Shown: positions 8,246 through 16,221 of the stretch, piece after piece
Position numbering within the stretch: the first letter of the stretch is position 1
Layout of the letters: every line of letters starts with the position of its first letter
Source of the DNA: Deltaproteobacteria bacterium
Lineage (GTDB): Bacteria; Desulfobacterota; DSM-4660; Desulfatiglandales; HGW-15
NCBI GenBank assembly: GCA_016932115.1
Contig: JAFGDM010000106.1
Coordinates: 1 to 36,413 of the forward strand
Reading direction: 5' to 3'
DNA: 36,413 nucleotides
Notes under the pieces: generated by a model
Databases searched by the model: none
Told to the model about the DNA's origin: nothing
Seen by the model: the letters and a program-made list of their open reading frames with translations, nothing else
Program-made: the position numbers and the translations under genes

Positions 8246-8336
8246 CCTTTGCCCTATGCTCCATGCTCTTCGCTCTAAGCTTCTTTTCCGACCTCCGGCT
8301 TTCCCGGCCTCTGGTTTTTTGCTCTTTGCCCTTCGC
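8246..8336. repeat. Degenerate heptamer repeats (NNNNNGC units)
   Basis: Five contiguous 7-base units at 8246-8280, each ending in GC (for example CCTATGC followed by TCCATGC), and three more at 8316-8336 (for example TTTTTGC followed by TCTTTGC). Units differ at the first five positions but hold the 7-base register. Similar heptamer tracts lie at 6201-6243 and 35109-35136. Confidence 0.6.
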
Positions 8337-8477
8337 TTAATTAACGGTGAAACGCCGTGAAAGATATGAACTCGAAAGATGAAAATATTTGCTTACTAAA
8401 TGGTTATGCGTTCCTATCGCAAATTCTACGGGCCCATCCGAAAAAAGCGATAAGAGCAAGAACGCGAAGCGGAAGCA

Positions 8478-10661
8478 TCAGCAGGTCGGAGCCTTGATTT
8501 GTTTGTAGGAAATGTGAAATCTCCTTTGAACGTATTCCATGTACTCATTTCCTGATTGAACGTTCAAAATCCACAACTGGTAATTCTTCTCGCAGGGTAT
8601 ATCCTTGCAATCGACGTAGCTTATGGGGTAGAAGAGAAGGGGTATACGCTCCAGATGGGAATCGCTCGCAAGCTGAGCTACTGCCACGGAAAGAACACTC
8701 CAGGGAAGAGTCTCCCCTCTTGCCACCAGGATCTTTATCCCATTTAAAAGCTCTGAGAGATTAAAGCCAAAATCCGTGCGGTTGGAGACGAGAATCGCGG
8801 ATAAATCCTGTTTATACCGCAAGGAAAAGGCCCTGCATTTTCGAAATAAATTGAGACGTGCATACACTTCTTCAATGGACTCATCATCTTTTTTACCTGG
8901 AACAAGTCCCAAGGCGTCCAAAAGTAGCCCATTCGACTGATCTTTGTAAATGCGTTCGTATTCCCAAAGATCAAGGTCCGAGGCCGGATTCAGGGTCCAT
9001 CCCTCAGGAAGTTTAGGACTGAGAGAGAGGCGCGTATAAGGAAGGTATCCAAAAAGGTCTAATGAGCATCCGCGGGAATCATTGAGCTCTCTTGCAAATC
9101 CGCCGAACACACGGTCGGGGAATTTGTTCTCAGGCCTGAAATAGCACATCGCATAATCCATTTTTGTCGAGGGGAGTCGGTGCATATCGTTAAGATAATG
9201 CATAATGAGTTTCAGAACCATAAACCCCGTTCTTTGATTGCGCATGGCTTTTGCCGCGTGATGATGGACCATCCAGGCTCTTTCGTACGCCCTCACCATT
9301 GAGATATGCCCGTAGATACGGCCGTTTTTCTGATATGTGAAATGCCTGGCCACTTCCGGCCCGTCCTGGTAGAGTCTTTTGTAAGTCTCCTTGAATTTTG
9401 CGCGCTGATGTTGAATCACCCTGTATTTTTTCGGGTAAATGAATCCCGTTTCAAAAAAGAATTCCCATAAAGCATCGACATTGATATCGCTTGATACATT
9501 GGCGCAGGGATCCAAGGCTTTGGCAAGAACATGGGCAAGGCTGCTGTAAGCATGAATGTCCATATTCAGGATGGCCAAGCCGCAACGGTAGCTTCCCTCC
9601 CCGGTTGGTTTTGAATAGATAACCTGAGCGGAGCAATTGATCTTTAATAAACCGGCGAAGTTGATCGTTAGTTCCGGCAAGATGATCCCGGGAGAAAGAA
9701 GGCGCTCTTCAGTTTCTTCACAGACCGAGAACCCGGAGGTTGAAATGTCTGAAATTTCAAGATCCACCTTGTTTCCGAGAAAAGGGTGGGTAAAAAGCAT
9801 TTTCGGTCGGGGATTCAAATCCTGACGAAGATTGCGACATGGTTTCTTCCTGAAACGTCGGATATCGTCATAAAGGGGAGAAAGGACAATGTCTCTTACT
9901 GTGTCACCGCCTTCCTGTCGAATTAATCGGCAGGATTCAGAAAAAAGGAGTTTTTCCTTTCCTTGAAGTTTAATCATGGCGTTCTCTTCAGAGTTCAACC
10001 AGCGGAAGGAACAAGAGGGGTCGGGGGTGACTCTTATTCGAAACCCTGTAGGATTAAATTCCACCATTTCCCCACAGGCATGAAATCCGCTCTGGAAAAG
10101 CTCTGCGGTAACCCCATGGCACATAAATCTTCGTGCTTTGCGTTGGCGGTGGACAAAGCTTTTTTCCGGCAATTCGATAGCAATATGCTTAGGGCTGATC
10201 TCATGCATTACTCCAGGGGCGAGAATGATGGATCGGCCGTCGTCAACGACCAAATAACGAAAGGACAGTATTCTAAGATCCAACGAGGATGATGAGTCAT
10301 CGGCCCACGTGCAGATTAGGCGGCTGCCCATGCACGGCTCAGGAAAAGCCCGGAGCAAAAGCGTTTCTTTGTACTGCGGATGCCCCATCATAATTTGCAC
10401 GAACCGGTCGGTAAAATGGATATGGTTGAGCATATTCGTCAATGCGGATCGATCCAGCTCATCAGCCCCCTCAGAATCCGTCAATATTGAACCATGCCTG
10501 AACAGGGATGGTGCGGCAACATGCCGGGACATTATGGGGTTAATGTCTTCTGAATCCGCAATCTGAGAGACTATCTCTGCGCCTTGACTAAGTTTCATGC
10601 CGAAATTCCTCTTTTCATCAAGGTCTATACTCAAATAGTGTGCCATGTTCCCAAGAAGCAT
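8478..10661 (-). CDS. Large PilZ protein with GNAT-like C-terminal region
   Basis: A 727-residue cytoplasmic protein with no signal or membrane segment. Residues 1-160 are unassigned. A PilZ-like region (about 165-265) has an RxxxR-type stretch (RKARR, 174-178) but a degenerate second motif. A second PilZ region (about 265-385) has an exact DxSxxG (D305, S307, G310), so cyclic di-GMP binding is plausible. The rest (about 400-727) resembles an N-acyltransferase (GNAT) fold, around YGHISMVRAYERAWMVHHHA (450-469) and the helix-strand pattern following; this is judged by pattern only. The start is unclear: ATG 10661 lacks a good ribosome site, ATG 10646 has GGGA, and ATG 10598 (MKLSQGAE) has AGGA at 8 bases. 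A double palindrome lies 126 bases upstream. I infer a c-di-GMP-responsive transferase or regulator; the substrate is unknown. Confidence 0.65.
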   Translation of the reverse strand: MLLGNMAHYLSIDLDEKRNFGMKLSQGAEIVSQIADSEDINPIMSRHVAAPSLFRHGSILTDSEGADELDRSALTNMLNHIHFTDRFVQIMMGHPQYKETLLLRAFPEPCMGSRLICTWADDSSSSLDLRILSFRYLVVDDGRSIILAPGVMHEISPKHIAIELPEKSFVHRQRKARRFMCHGVTAELFQSGFHACGEMVEFNPTGFRIRVTPDPSCSFRWLNSEENAMIKLQGKEKLLFSESCRLIRQEGGDTVRDIVLSPLYDDIRRFRKKPCRNLRQDLNPRPKMLFTHPFLGNKVDLEISDISTSGFSVCEETEERLLSPGIILPELTINFAGLLKINCSAQVIYSKPTGEGSYRCGLAILNMDIHAYSSLAHVLAKALDPCANVSSDINVDALWEFFFETGFIYPKKYRVIQHQRAKFKETYKRLYQDGPEVARHFTYQKNGRIYGHISMVRAYERAWMVHHHAAKAMRNQRTGFMVLKLIMHYLNDMHRLPSTKMDYAMCYFRPENKFPDRVFGGFARELNDSRGCSLDLFGYLPYTRLSLSPKLPEGWTLNPASDLDLWEYERIYKDQSNGLLLDALGLVPGKKDDESIEEVYARLNLFRKCRAFSLRYKQDLSAILVSNRTDFGFNLSELLNGIKILVARGETLPWSVLSVAVAQLASDSHLERIPLLFYPISYVDCKDIPCEKNYQLWILNVQSGNEYMEYVQRRFHISYKQIKAPTC

Positions 10662-11006
10662 CCATTCATAATTTTTTTCAAAGAGCGAACCCGTATAACT
10701 CTTTGATTAATAAGAGATTTGAGTGGGTGGAAATACCGAATCCAAATTCCCGTAGGCCGGCGCTGGAAAAGCGGTTCCCCGTCATTGCACAGGAATCTGT
10801 GCAGTCTGCACAGATTCCTGTGCGCATTCCCATAAACGTGACTGCCTTCAAAGTTCAGTCCGCTGCAAAAACAGAACGCCGCGATGCCGCCTTTTCGATC
10901 TTCAGTTTTGAGAGGGATTCCCTTGTGCCGGGCCGTCAGCCTTGAATTTTGAAGAAAACAGAAGTGTCGAGTGATTTGAGCTTTTCACTGATAAGATCTT
11001 GCATCT
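10662..11006. other. 345-base spacer with a double palindrome
   Basis: Between the stop of an acyl-CoA dehydrogenase gene and the start of the large PilZ gene, both on the minus strand. The only strong feature is the double palindrome at 10787-10823. No convincing -35/-10 pair was found for the PilZ gene. A plus-strand frame through this stretch has no ribosome site and no recognisable content. Confidence 0.6.
10787..10823. promoter_or_regulatory. 37-bp double palindrome (tandem GCACAG-N4-CTGTGC sites)
   Basis: Two 16-bp palindromes of the form GCACAG-N4-CTGTGC occupy 10787-10802 and 10808-10823. They are separated by 5 bases and are reverse complements of one another, so the whole is a 17-bp perfect inverted repeat around a 3-base centre. 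The two centres are 21 bp apart, two helical turns. It could be an operator for a dimer pair upstream of the PilZ gene, or a long hairpin in the 3' end of the operon transcript; no U-run follows. Confidence 0.6.
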
Positions 11007-12149
11007 TTATCTGCCTAGAAGATTATTCGAGATCACCTTTCGTTGGATTTCAGAGGTGCCCTCATAAAGCGTAAAAACCCTGGCGTCACGATAGAACCTT
11101 TCTACAGGAAAGTCCTTCATGTACCCATAACCGCCATGAATTTGCAAAGCCTGATAAGCCACCTGATTCGCCATTTCAGATGCAAACACTTTGGCCATGG
11201 AAGCAGAGGCTGAAAAATTCTCTTCCCTGTCTTTTTTCGCGGCTGCGTTCAAAGTCAAAAGGCGTGCAGCCTCGATTTGGGTAGCCATATCCGCAATCAT
11301 CCAGCGAATGGCTTGAAACTGAGCAATGGGTCTTCCAAACTGAATTCGCTCCTTGGCATAGGCGACTGATGCATCGAGACAAGCCTGGGCCAACCCAACA
11401 GATTGGGAGGCTATGCCTATTCTGCCGCCGTCCAGAGACGTCATAGCAATAATGAATCCGTCCCCCTCTTTGCCCAAAAGGTTTTCTTTCGGCACCCTAC
11501 AGTCCTCGAAAATCAGCTCCACCGTGTCTGAGGCGCGAAGCCCCATTTTGTCTTCCTCTTTGCCGACGTAAAATCCGGGCATCCCCTTCTCCACAACAAA
11601 CGCGCTGATTCCACGATGCTTTTTCTCCCTTGTAGTATACGCTGTTACAACCGTCACATCGCTATTCCTGCCTGTGGTAATAAAAATCTTGTTTCCGTTT
11701 ATGATGTAATCCTCTCCATCCCTGGAGGCTTTCGTTTTTTGACTGGAAGGATCCGAACCGGCTTCCGGTTCGGTGAGGGCAAATGCGCCTATCATTTTCC
11801 CGGCAGCAAGAGGCTTCAGGTAGGTTTCCTTAAGATAGGGAGAACCAAAAAGGTAAATCGGCCCGCAGGCAACCGAGTTGTGAACCGACATGATCACGGC
11901 CGTCGAAGCGCAAGCATAGGCAATTTCCTGAAGGGCCAGGGAATAGCTGACCGTGTCGACCCCTGCGCCGTTGTACTCCTGGGGAACGTTCATCCCCAAA
12001 AGCCCGAGGTCGCCCATTTTTCTGAGGTTTTCCCTTGGAAATTCCATGGTTTTGTCCCTCTCTGAAGCCGTAGGCAGGATCTCCTGTCGCGCAAATTGGC
12101 GGACCATGGCGCGGATCATTTTCTGTTCTTCAGTCAGTTCGAATGCCAC
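11007..12149 (-). CDS. Acyl-CoA dehydrogenase (short-chain/butyryl-CoA dehydrogenase type)
   Basis: A 380-residue flavoprotein that should introduce the alpha-beta double bond in an acyl-CoA and pass electrons to ETF. It has the normal length and signatures: FAD/substrate segment AFALTEPEAGSDPS, ITTG, the RIQFGRPIAQFQ motif, HGGYGYMKDFPVERFYRDAR, and the catalytic glutamate at about 363 in LYEGTSEIQR. Overall closest in character to short-chain or butyryl-CoA dehydrogenases, but chain-length or branch preference cannot be read by eye. AAAGGAA precedes the ATG. It starts 21 bases after the XRE-cupin gene and is the last gene of the long minus-strand acyl-CoA operon. Confidence 0.92.
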   Translation of the reverse strand: MAFELTEEQKMIRAMVRQFARQEILPTASERDKTMEFPRENLRKMGDLGLLGMNVPQEYNGAGVDTVSYSLALQEIAYACASTAVIMSVHNSVACGPIYLFGSPYLKETYLKPLAAGKMIGAFALTEPEAGSDPSSQKTKASRDGEDYIINGNKIFITTGRNSDVTVVTAYTTREKKHRGISAFVVEKGMPGFYVGKEEDKMGLRASDTVELIFEDCRVPKENLLGKEGDGFIIAMTSLDGGRIGIASQSVGLAQACLDASVAYAKERIQFGRPIAQFQAIRWMIADMATQIEAARLLTLNAAAKKDREENFSASASMAKVFASEMANQVAYQALQIHGGYGYMKDFPVERFYRDARVFTLYEGTSEIQRKVISNNLLGR

Positions 12150-12170
12150 GGTGATTTCCTTTGAAATGGG

Positions 12171-12719
12171 TTAAGGGGTGTAGAGTACAACGAGTAATTC
12201 CGCTTTTTCTTCGCTGATATTGCGAAGTTTATGGATGATGGAAGAGTTGAAATGAATGCATTCTCCCGGAGAAAGGGTGTTTTTGTTCTCTCCCACCATC
12301 ACATTTATCTTGCCTTTGAGCACATAAATGAATTCTTCCCCCAAGTGTTGGTAGCTCACACCCTTGTGGTCCGACTTAGGATCGATGAACACCTTAAAAG
12401 CCTTCAGTCGCTTGTGCGCAGCCTCCGGCGTAAGCGTCTGATAGCTATAATCCTCCGTTCTTTTCCGGTAGTCCGATTCAGAATCTTTTCCTGCTTTGGC
12501 TTTCTCCTCGCGCAGCAGGATGCTTGAATCGATCTCAAGGGCGCGGGAAAGCTGCAGGATCACCGCAACAGGGGGAATCACTTCTCCCTTTTCAACCTGT
12601 GAGAGATATAGCTCGCTCAGGCCGGTTTCATTGGCAAGAGTCTTGAGGGTCATGTTTTTTTCTCTTCTAAGCCTCATCACCCTTTTTCCAAAAGGCAAAG
12701 CTCCCTTTTTTGCCGGCAT
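12171..12719 (-). CDS. XRE-family regulator with C-terminal cupin domain
   Basis: A 182-residue transcription factor. Residues 11-65 are an XRE/HipB-type helix-turn-helix (LRREKNMTLKTLANETGLS, then LYLSQVEKGE). Residues about 105-180 are a cupin_2 beta-barrel (HLGEEFIYVLKGKINVMVGE, then LSPGECIHFNSSIIHKLRN) that in this family senses a small ligand. It lies inside the acyl-CoA operon, between the small membrane protein gene and an acyl-CoA dehydrogenase gene, so autoregulation of the operon, possibly in response to an acyl-CoA or acid, is inferred. The start has AGGGGGT seven bases upstream. Family membership is secure; ligand and targets are unknown. Confidence 0.9.
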   Translation of the reverse strand: MPAKKGALPFGKRVMRLRREKNMTLKTLANETGLSELYLSQVEKGEVIPPVAVILQLSRALEIDSSILLREEKAKAGKDSESDYRKRTEDYSYQTLTPEAAHKRLKAFKVFIDPKSDHKGVSYQHLGEEFIYVLKGKINVMVGENKNTLSPGECIHFNSSIIHKLRNISEEKAELLVVLYTP

Positions 12720-12773
12720 GATTCATACCCCCTTATTGATCATTGTCTTTTATTCCTCCTACGGCTTGACTCT

Positions 12774-12989
12774 CTATAGTTCCGTCATCCTCATGGCAAA
12801 GGCGATGACCACCGTAACACAGATAAAAATGATGAAGTTGGAAGCGAAGAAAGTCATCACAAAGGAGAAGGGATTATTGAGCCTGCAAGAAGCGATCAGT
12901 AGTTGGATCCCCAAAAGCAGAAAAAGACTGCCGACCATGAATAAAACACTATACTTGAACCACCGCCCCGGAACGCAGACGGCTCTCAT
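12774..12989 (-). CDS. Small two-helix membrane protein
   Basis: A 71-residue hydrophobic protein with two clear transmembrane segments (about residues 12-34 and 42-66) separated by the short polar turn CRLNNPF. The family is unknown to me. The ATG at 12989 lies two bases after the meaB stop (TGA-TC-ATG) with AGGA upstream; a TTG two codons earlier (12995) is an alternative that overlaps the meaB stop. Tight coupling to meaB and the downstream XRE gene places it in the acyl-CoA operon. A role at the membrane, for example in acid transport or electron transfer, would be a guess. Confidence 0.6.
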   Translation of the reverse strand: MRAVCVPGRWFKYSVLFMVGSLFLLLGIQLLIASCRLNNPFSFVMTFFASNFIIFICVTVVIAFAMRMTEL

Positions 12990-12991
12990 GA

Positions 12992-13975
12992 TCAAAGATC
13001 CTTTTGCAATGCGCGAAGCGTCGAAAGAAGCAGTTCATCACAAGCGGTGTAAGGGTCGATTTCACCGTCCATGACGGCATCCACGGCTTTGTTTAACCGG
13101 TCATTTTCCGACATGTGATCGAGTACTTCCTGGATGAGTCGACTTTTGATCATCTCCACCAGGTCTTCACGGATCCGCTCTTTGTTTTTGCGGAGCTTGT
13201 TTCCTTGACTTGCCTTCAGGAGGTAGTCCCTGTGTCTTTCAATTGTTTCAAGAAGTTCCGTCACGCCACGGTCGAAAACCGCTTCCGCCTTAAGGATAGG
13301 GGGTTTCCATTTCCCATCCTCGTATTTTTCGTGACCCATGTCGATCATCTGACGCAGCTCATTAAAGGTTTTATCCGCCCCTTCCCTGTCGGCTTTGTTG
13401 ATCACGAAAAGATCACCCACTTCCAGGATTCCCGCCTTGATCGCCTGAATGTCATCCCCCATTCCCGGGATGACCACGATCACCGTAGTCTGAGCGCTCT
13501 TGACCACATCGACCTCATCCTGTCCGACTCCCACGGTTTCAACGATGATGTAATCCTTTCCCATGGCATCGAGCACATCAATGGCGCTTCGTGTGGACTG
13601 AGAAAGCCCTCCGAAGTGACCACGCGTGGCGAGGGACCGGATAAAGACCCCATCGTCCAGGCTATGTCGCTGCATTCGGATCCGGTCTCCCAGGATGGCG
13701 CCGCCGGTAAAAGGACTTGTCGGATCGACCGCAAGAACACCCACGCTTTTCCCCTGGTGCCGATAGTGATTAACCATCTGATCCACCAGGGTGCTTTTCC
13801 CCACGCCCGGAGCCCCGGTGATGCCGATCACATAGGCCTTACCCGTATGGGCGTAAAGAGCCTTCAAAACATCCCTGACTCCGGGAATCTTGTCGTCAAT
13901 ATCCCGGATCAACCTTGCGACGGTTCTAACATCCCCGGCAATCACCTTCTCCACAGCACTGGACATATGCCTCAA
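12992..13975 (-). CDS. meaB: MeaB/ArgK-type GTPase, mutase chaperone
   Basis: A 327-residue G3E GTPase that in characterised systems gates cobalamin loading and protects B12-dependent acyl-CoA mutases from inactivation. Motifs: Walker A GITGAPGVGKSTL (about 52-64), the Walker B/switch region IIVETVGVGQDEVDV, NKAD as base-recognition motif, and the C-terminal dimerisation helices. The order mutase large subunit, small subunit, meaB makes the partner obvious. The reading frame can start at TTG (13975), overlapping the small subunit stop as TTGA and with AAGGA upstream, or at ATG 13966 (MSSAVEK). The partner mutase has an isobutyryl-CoA mutase-like signature, so this is better viewed as chaperone of that enzyme than of methylmalonyl-CoA mutase. 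Confidence 0.9.
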   Translation of the reverse strand: MRHMSSAVEKVIAGDVRTVARLIRDIDDKIPGVRDVLKALYAHTGKAYVIGITGAPGVGKSTLVDQMVNHYRHQGKSVGVLAVDPTSPFTGGAILGDRIRMQRHSLDDGVFIRSLATRGHFGGLSQSTRSAIDVLDAMGKDYIIVETVGVGQDEVDVVKSAQTTVIVVIPGMGDDIQAIKAGILEVGDLFVINKADREGADKTFNELRQMIDMGHEKYEDGKWKPPILKAEAVFDRGVTELLETIERHRDYLLKASQGNKLRKNKERIREDLVEMIKSRLIQEVLDHMSENDRLNKAVDAVMDGEIDPYTACDELLLSTLRALQKDL

Positions 13976-14379
13976 TCCGTCCTTGTTTTTACATTTGCTT
14001 TGACCCAGCCCACCATATCATCGAGTTTGGAGCCCGGTGTAAAGATTTCAACGATCCCTTGTGCTTTCAGCTTGGGAATGTCGTCATCGGGGATGATTCC
14101 CCCGCCCACAACCACGATATCATCAGCACCGTTTTCCTTGAGCAGTTTTACCACCTCCGGAAACAAATACATATGGGCACCCGCCAGGCTGGACAAACCA
14201 ATCATGTCCACATCCTCTTGAATAGCGGCCTTTACGATGGAATCAGGCGTTTGATGAAGCCCGGTGTAAACCACCTCGAAACCTGCATCCCGAAAGGCTC
14301 TGGCAATGATCCTCGCCCCGCGGTCATGCCCGTCCAATCCCGGCTTTGCGACCATTACCCTGAGTTTTCGATCTCTCAC
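13972..14379 (-). CDS. B12-binding small subunit of acyl-CoA mutase
   Basis: A 135-residue cobalamin-binding domain of the methylmalonyl/isobutyryl-CoA mutase type. The base-off/His-on motif DxHxxG is present as LDGHDRG (residues 15-21), followed by the conserved TGLHQTP, SSLAGAH and VVVGGGIIPDDD segments. It should supply adenosylcobalamin to the large subunit encoded just upstream. The start is a GTG (14379), with a run of G (GGGGGG) about seven bases upstream. It overlaps the meaB start by four bases. The gap to the large subunit gene is 142 bases, long for this operon, and contains a GC-rich hairpin. Confidence 0.9.
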   Translation of the reverse strand: MRDRKLRVMVAKPGLDGHDRGARIIARAFRDAGFEVVYTGLHQTPDSIVKAAIQEDVDMIGLSSLAGAHMYLFPEVVKLLKENGADDIVVVGGGIIPDDDIPKLKAQGIVEIFTPGSKLDDMVGWVKANVKTRTD

Positions 14380-14411
14380 CTTTGATCCCCCCGCTTATTC
14401 TCATGGTAAGA

Positions 14412-14440
14412 CGGACGGACACCCTTGTCCTTACCGTCCG
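14412..14440 (-). other. GC-rich stem-loop between mutase subunit genes
   Basis: CGGACGG (14412-14418) pairs with CCGTCCG (14434-14440), 7 bp, in the 142-base spacer between the large and small subunit genes. No U-run follows in the minus direction. It may be an mRNA processing or stability element that adjusts subunit ratio. Confidence 0.4.
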
Positions 14441-14521
14441 CGCCATAACATCAGGCAATAGACAGCAGGCAGTGGGGGATAAAACGCCCCGTGCGCCCTG
14501 CGGCCTTTGCCGTGCACCTTC

Positions 14522-16207
14522 TCAATAAATCCCGGGATCCTTATATTCGCCGAACGCTCCACGAAACACATCACAGACTTCCTGCAGTGTGGCGTATGCC
14601 TTGACCGCATCGATGATCGGATTCATAACGTTCTTGCCCGATACACATGCCTCACCGAGTCTTTCAAGGCACTCCCCGGTCTTACCGTTATCCCGCTCCA
14701 TCTTGATCCGAAGGGTCTTTTCAATTTGAATCTTTTCAAGGGCCTCATCGATTTCGAGGATCTCCACGGGAAGCCTTTCTTCAGTTGCGTATTTGTTTAC
14801 GCCTACGACCGTTTTTATAGATTCATCGATTTGCCTTTGATATCTGTACGCGGCATCCGCAATCTCTCGCTGGGGGTAGTTCTTTTCGATAGCCGAAAGC
14901 ATGCCGCCCATTTCATCAATTTTCCTGATGATCGCCAGTGCTTCCTCCTCCATACGGTCGCTCAACGCCTCCACAAAGAAAGCTCCCCCCAAAGGATCGA
15001 TGGTGTTGGCAACCCCTGATTCCTCCGCAATGATCTGCTGGGTCCTCAGTGCGATGGTGGCGGCCTCCTCGGTAGGAAGCCCGAGAACTTCATCAAGGGA
15101 GTTGGTGTGAAGGGACTGAGTCCCCCCTAGGACGGCGGCCAGAGCTTGGAGCGCCGTCCTTACAATGTTGTTGTATGGTTGCTGCGCCGTCAGAGAGCAG
15201 CCTGCCGTCTGGGTGTGAAATCGCAGCCACCAGGACCGAGGATCCTCCGCCTTGAAGCGCTCTTTCATGATCTTGGCCCAAAGGCGTCTGGCGGCACGAA
15301 ACTTCGCGATTTCCTCAAAAAAATCAAGGTGTGAATTAAAGAAAAAGGAAAAACGGGGTGCAAAATCATCCACCTTAAGTCCCCGTTCAATAGCGGCCTG
15401 GCTGTATGCGATACCGTCAGCCAGGGTGAAAGCCAGTTCCTGAACTGCGGTCGAACCTGCTTCCCTGATATGATATCCACTTATGCTGATGGTGTTCCAC
15501 CTGGGAACCTCATGGGTCCCAAACTCCACGGTGTCCGTTATCAGTCGAAGGGACGGTATAGGCGGACACATAAATGTTTTCTGCGCAATGAATTCCTTGA
15601 GCATATCGTTTTGAATGGTTCCGCCGATTTTTCTCCGGTCAATGCCGCGCTTTTCAGCCATGGCGATATACATTCCCCAGATGACCGGCGCCGGCGGATT
15701 GATGGTCATGGAAGTTGTGATGCCATCCACGGGAAGCCCGTCAAACAGATCCTCCATATCCACGATGGTGTCGATCGCTACGCCGCACTTACCGCACTCT
15801 CCCTTGGACCTCGGCGATTCCGTATCATAGCCCATAAGGGTAGGCATATCAAAAGCTGTTGAAAGTCCGGTCTGTCCGGCATTGACGAGAACATGAAACC
15901 GCTGATTGGTATCCTTGGCGGTGCCCAGACCCGCAAACATCCTCATTGTCCAGAGACGGCCCCGGTACATGGAAGGTTGAACTCCCCTTGTAAAGGGATA
16001 CTCGCCGGGGAACCCCATATCTCGCTGAAAATCGTGGTTCTGCAAATCTTCGGGGGTGTAAAGAGGTTTAATTTCCTGGTCGGAGACCGTAGAAAATCTT
16101 TCAAGGCGCTGCGGCGTGATGGAAAATACCTCTTTCAGTGTTCTTTCCCATTTTTCACGCTCTTTCCTGATGTCATCCATGATCTTCCGGCTATAGGTCA
16201 AAGACAT
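14522..16207 (-). CDS. Acyl-CoA mutase large subunit, isobutyryl-CoA mutase-like
   Basis: A 561-residue catalytic (TIM-barrel) subunit of the B12-dependent methylmalonyl-CoA mutase family, separate from its B12 domain as in two-subunit enzymes. The family signature is clear: [18 protein letters not shown] (111-128), [11 protein letters not shown] with the catalytic His at 246, and [27 protein letters not shown]. Two specificity positions differ from methylmalonyl-CoA mutase. The residue matching P. shermanii Tyr89 is Phe91 (RMFAGLG), and that matching Arg207, which binds the malonyl carboxylate, is Gln209 (KEFIAQKTF). Phe/Gln is the isobutyryl-CoA mutase pair as I know it. I chose ATG 16207 (AGAGGA six bases upstream, 14 bases after the previous stop); an in-frame GTG at 16309 would add 34 residues read out of frame inside the upstream gene. 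Confidence 0.88.
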   Translation of the reverse strand: MSLTYSRKIMDDIRKEREKWERTLKEVFSITPQRLERFSTVSDQEIKPLYTPEDLQNHDFQRDMGFPGEYPFTRGVQPSMYRGRLWTMRMFAGLGTAKDTNQRFHVLVNAGQTGLSTAFDMPTLMGYDTESPRSKGECGKCGVAIDTIVDMEDLFDGLPVDGITTSMTINPPAPVIWGMYIAMAEKRGIDRRKIGGTIQNDMLKEFIAQKTFMCPPIPSLRLITDTVEFGTHEVPRWNTISISGYHIREAGSTAVQELAFTLADGIAYSQAAIERGLKVDDFAPRFSFFFNSHLDFFEEIAKFRAARRLWAKIMKERFKAEDPRSWWLRFHTQTAGCSLTAQQPYNNIVRTALQALAAVLGGTQSLHTNSLDEVLGLPTEEAATIALRTQQIIAEESGVANTIDPLGGAFFVEALSDRMEEEALAIIRKIDEMGGMLSAIEKNYPQREIADAAYRYQRQIDESIKTVVGVNKYATEERLPVEILEIDEALEKIQIEKTLRIKMERDNGKTGECLERLGEACVSGKNVMNPIIDAVKAYATLQEVCDVFRGAFGEYKDPGIY

Positions 16208-16221
16208 AGGATTTCCTCTCA

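Larger units (their letters stand above)
7868..8477. other. 610-base spacer without a gene
   Basis: Between the PKD-repeat gene and the end of the large PilZ gene, both on the minus strand. It holds the PKD ribosome site and sigma-54-like promoter, an 8-base tandem duplication (8093-8108), AT-rich sequence around 8115-8170, and two blocks of degenerate heptamers (8246-8280 and 8316-8336). No reading frame in it has a ribosome site or recognisable content. Confidence 0.7.

Noticed and set aside
8124-8360. Plus-strand reading frame of 78 codons in the 610-base spacer
   Set aside because: It lacks a ribosome site and its open frame comes from the heptamer repeats.
10640-10945. Plus-strand reading frame of 101 codons across the 345-base spacer
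   Set aside because: No ribosome site, no recognisable content, and it runs through the double palindrome; judged non-coding.
13115-14221. Long plus-strand frame opposite meaB and the mutase small subunit
   Set aside because: It is the complement of two well-identified genes and has no family features or ribosome site.
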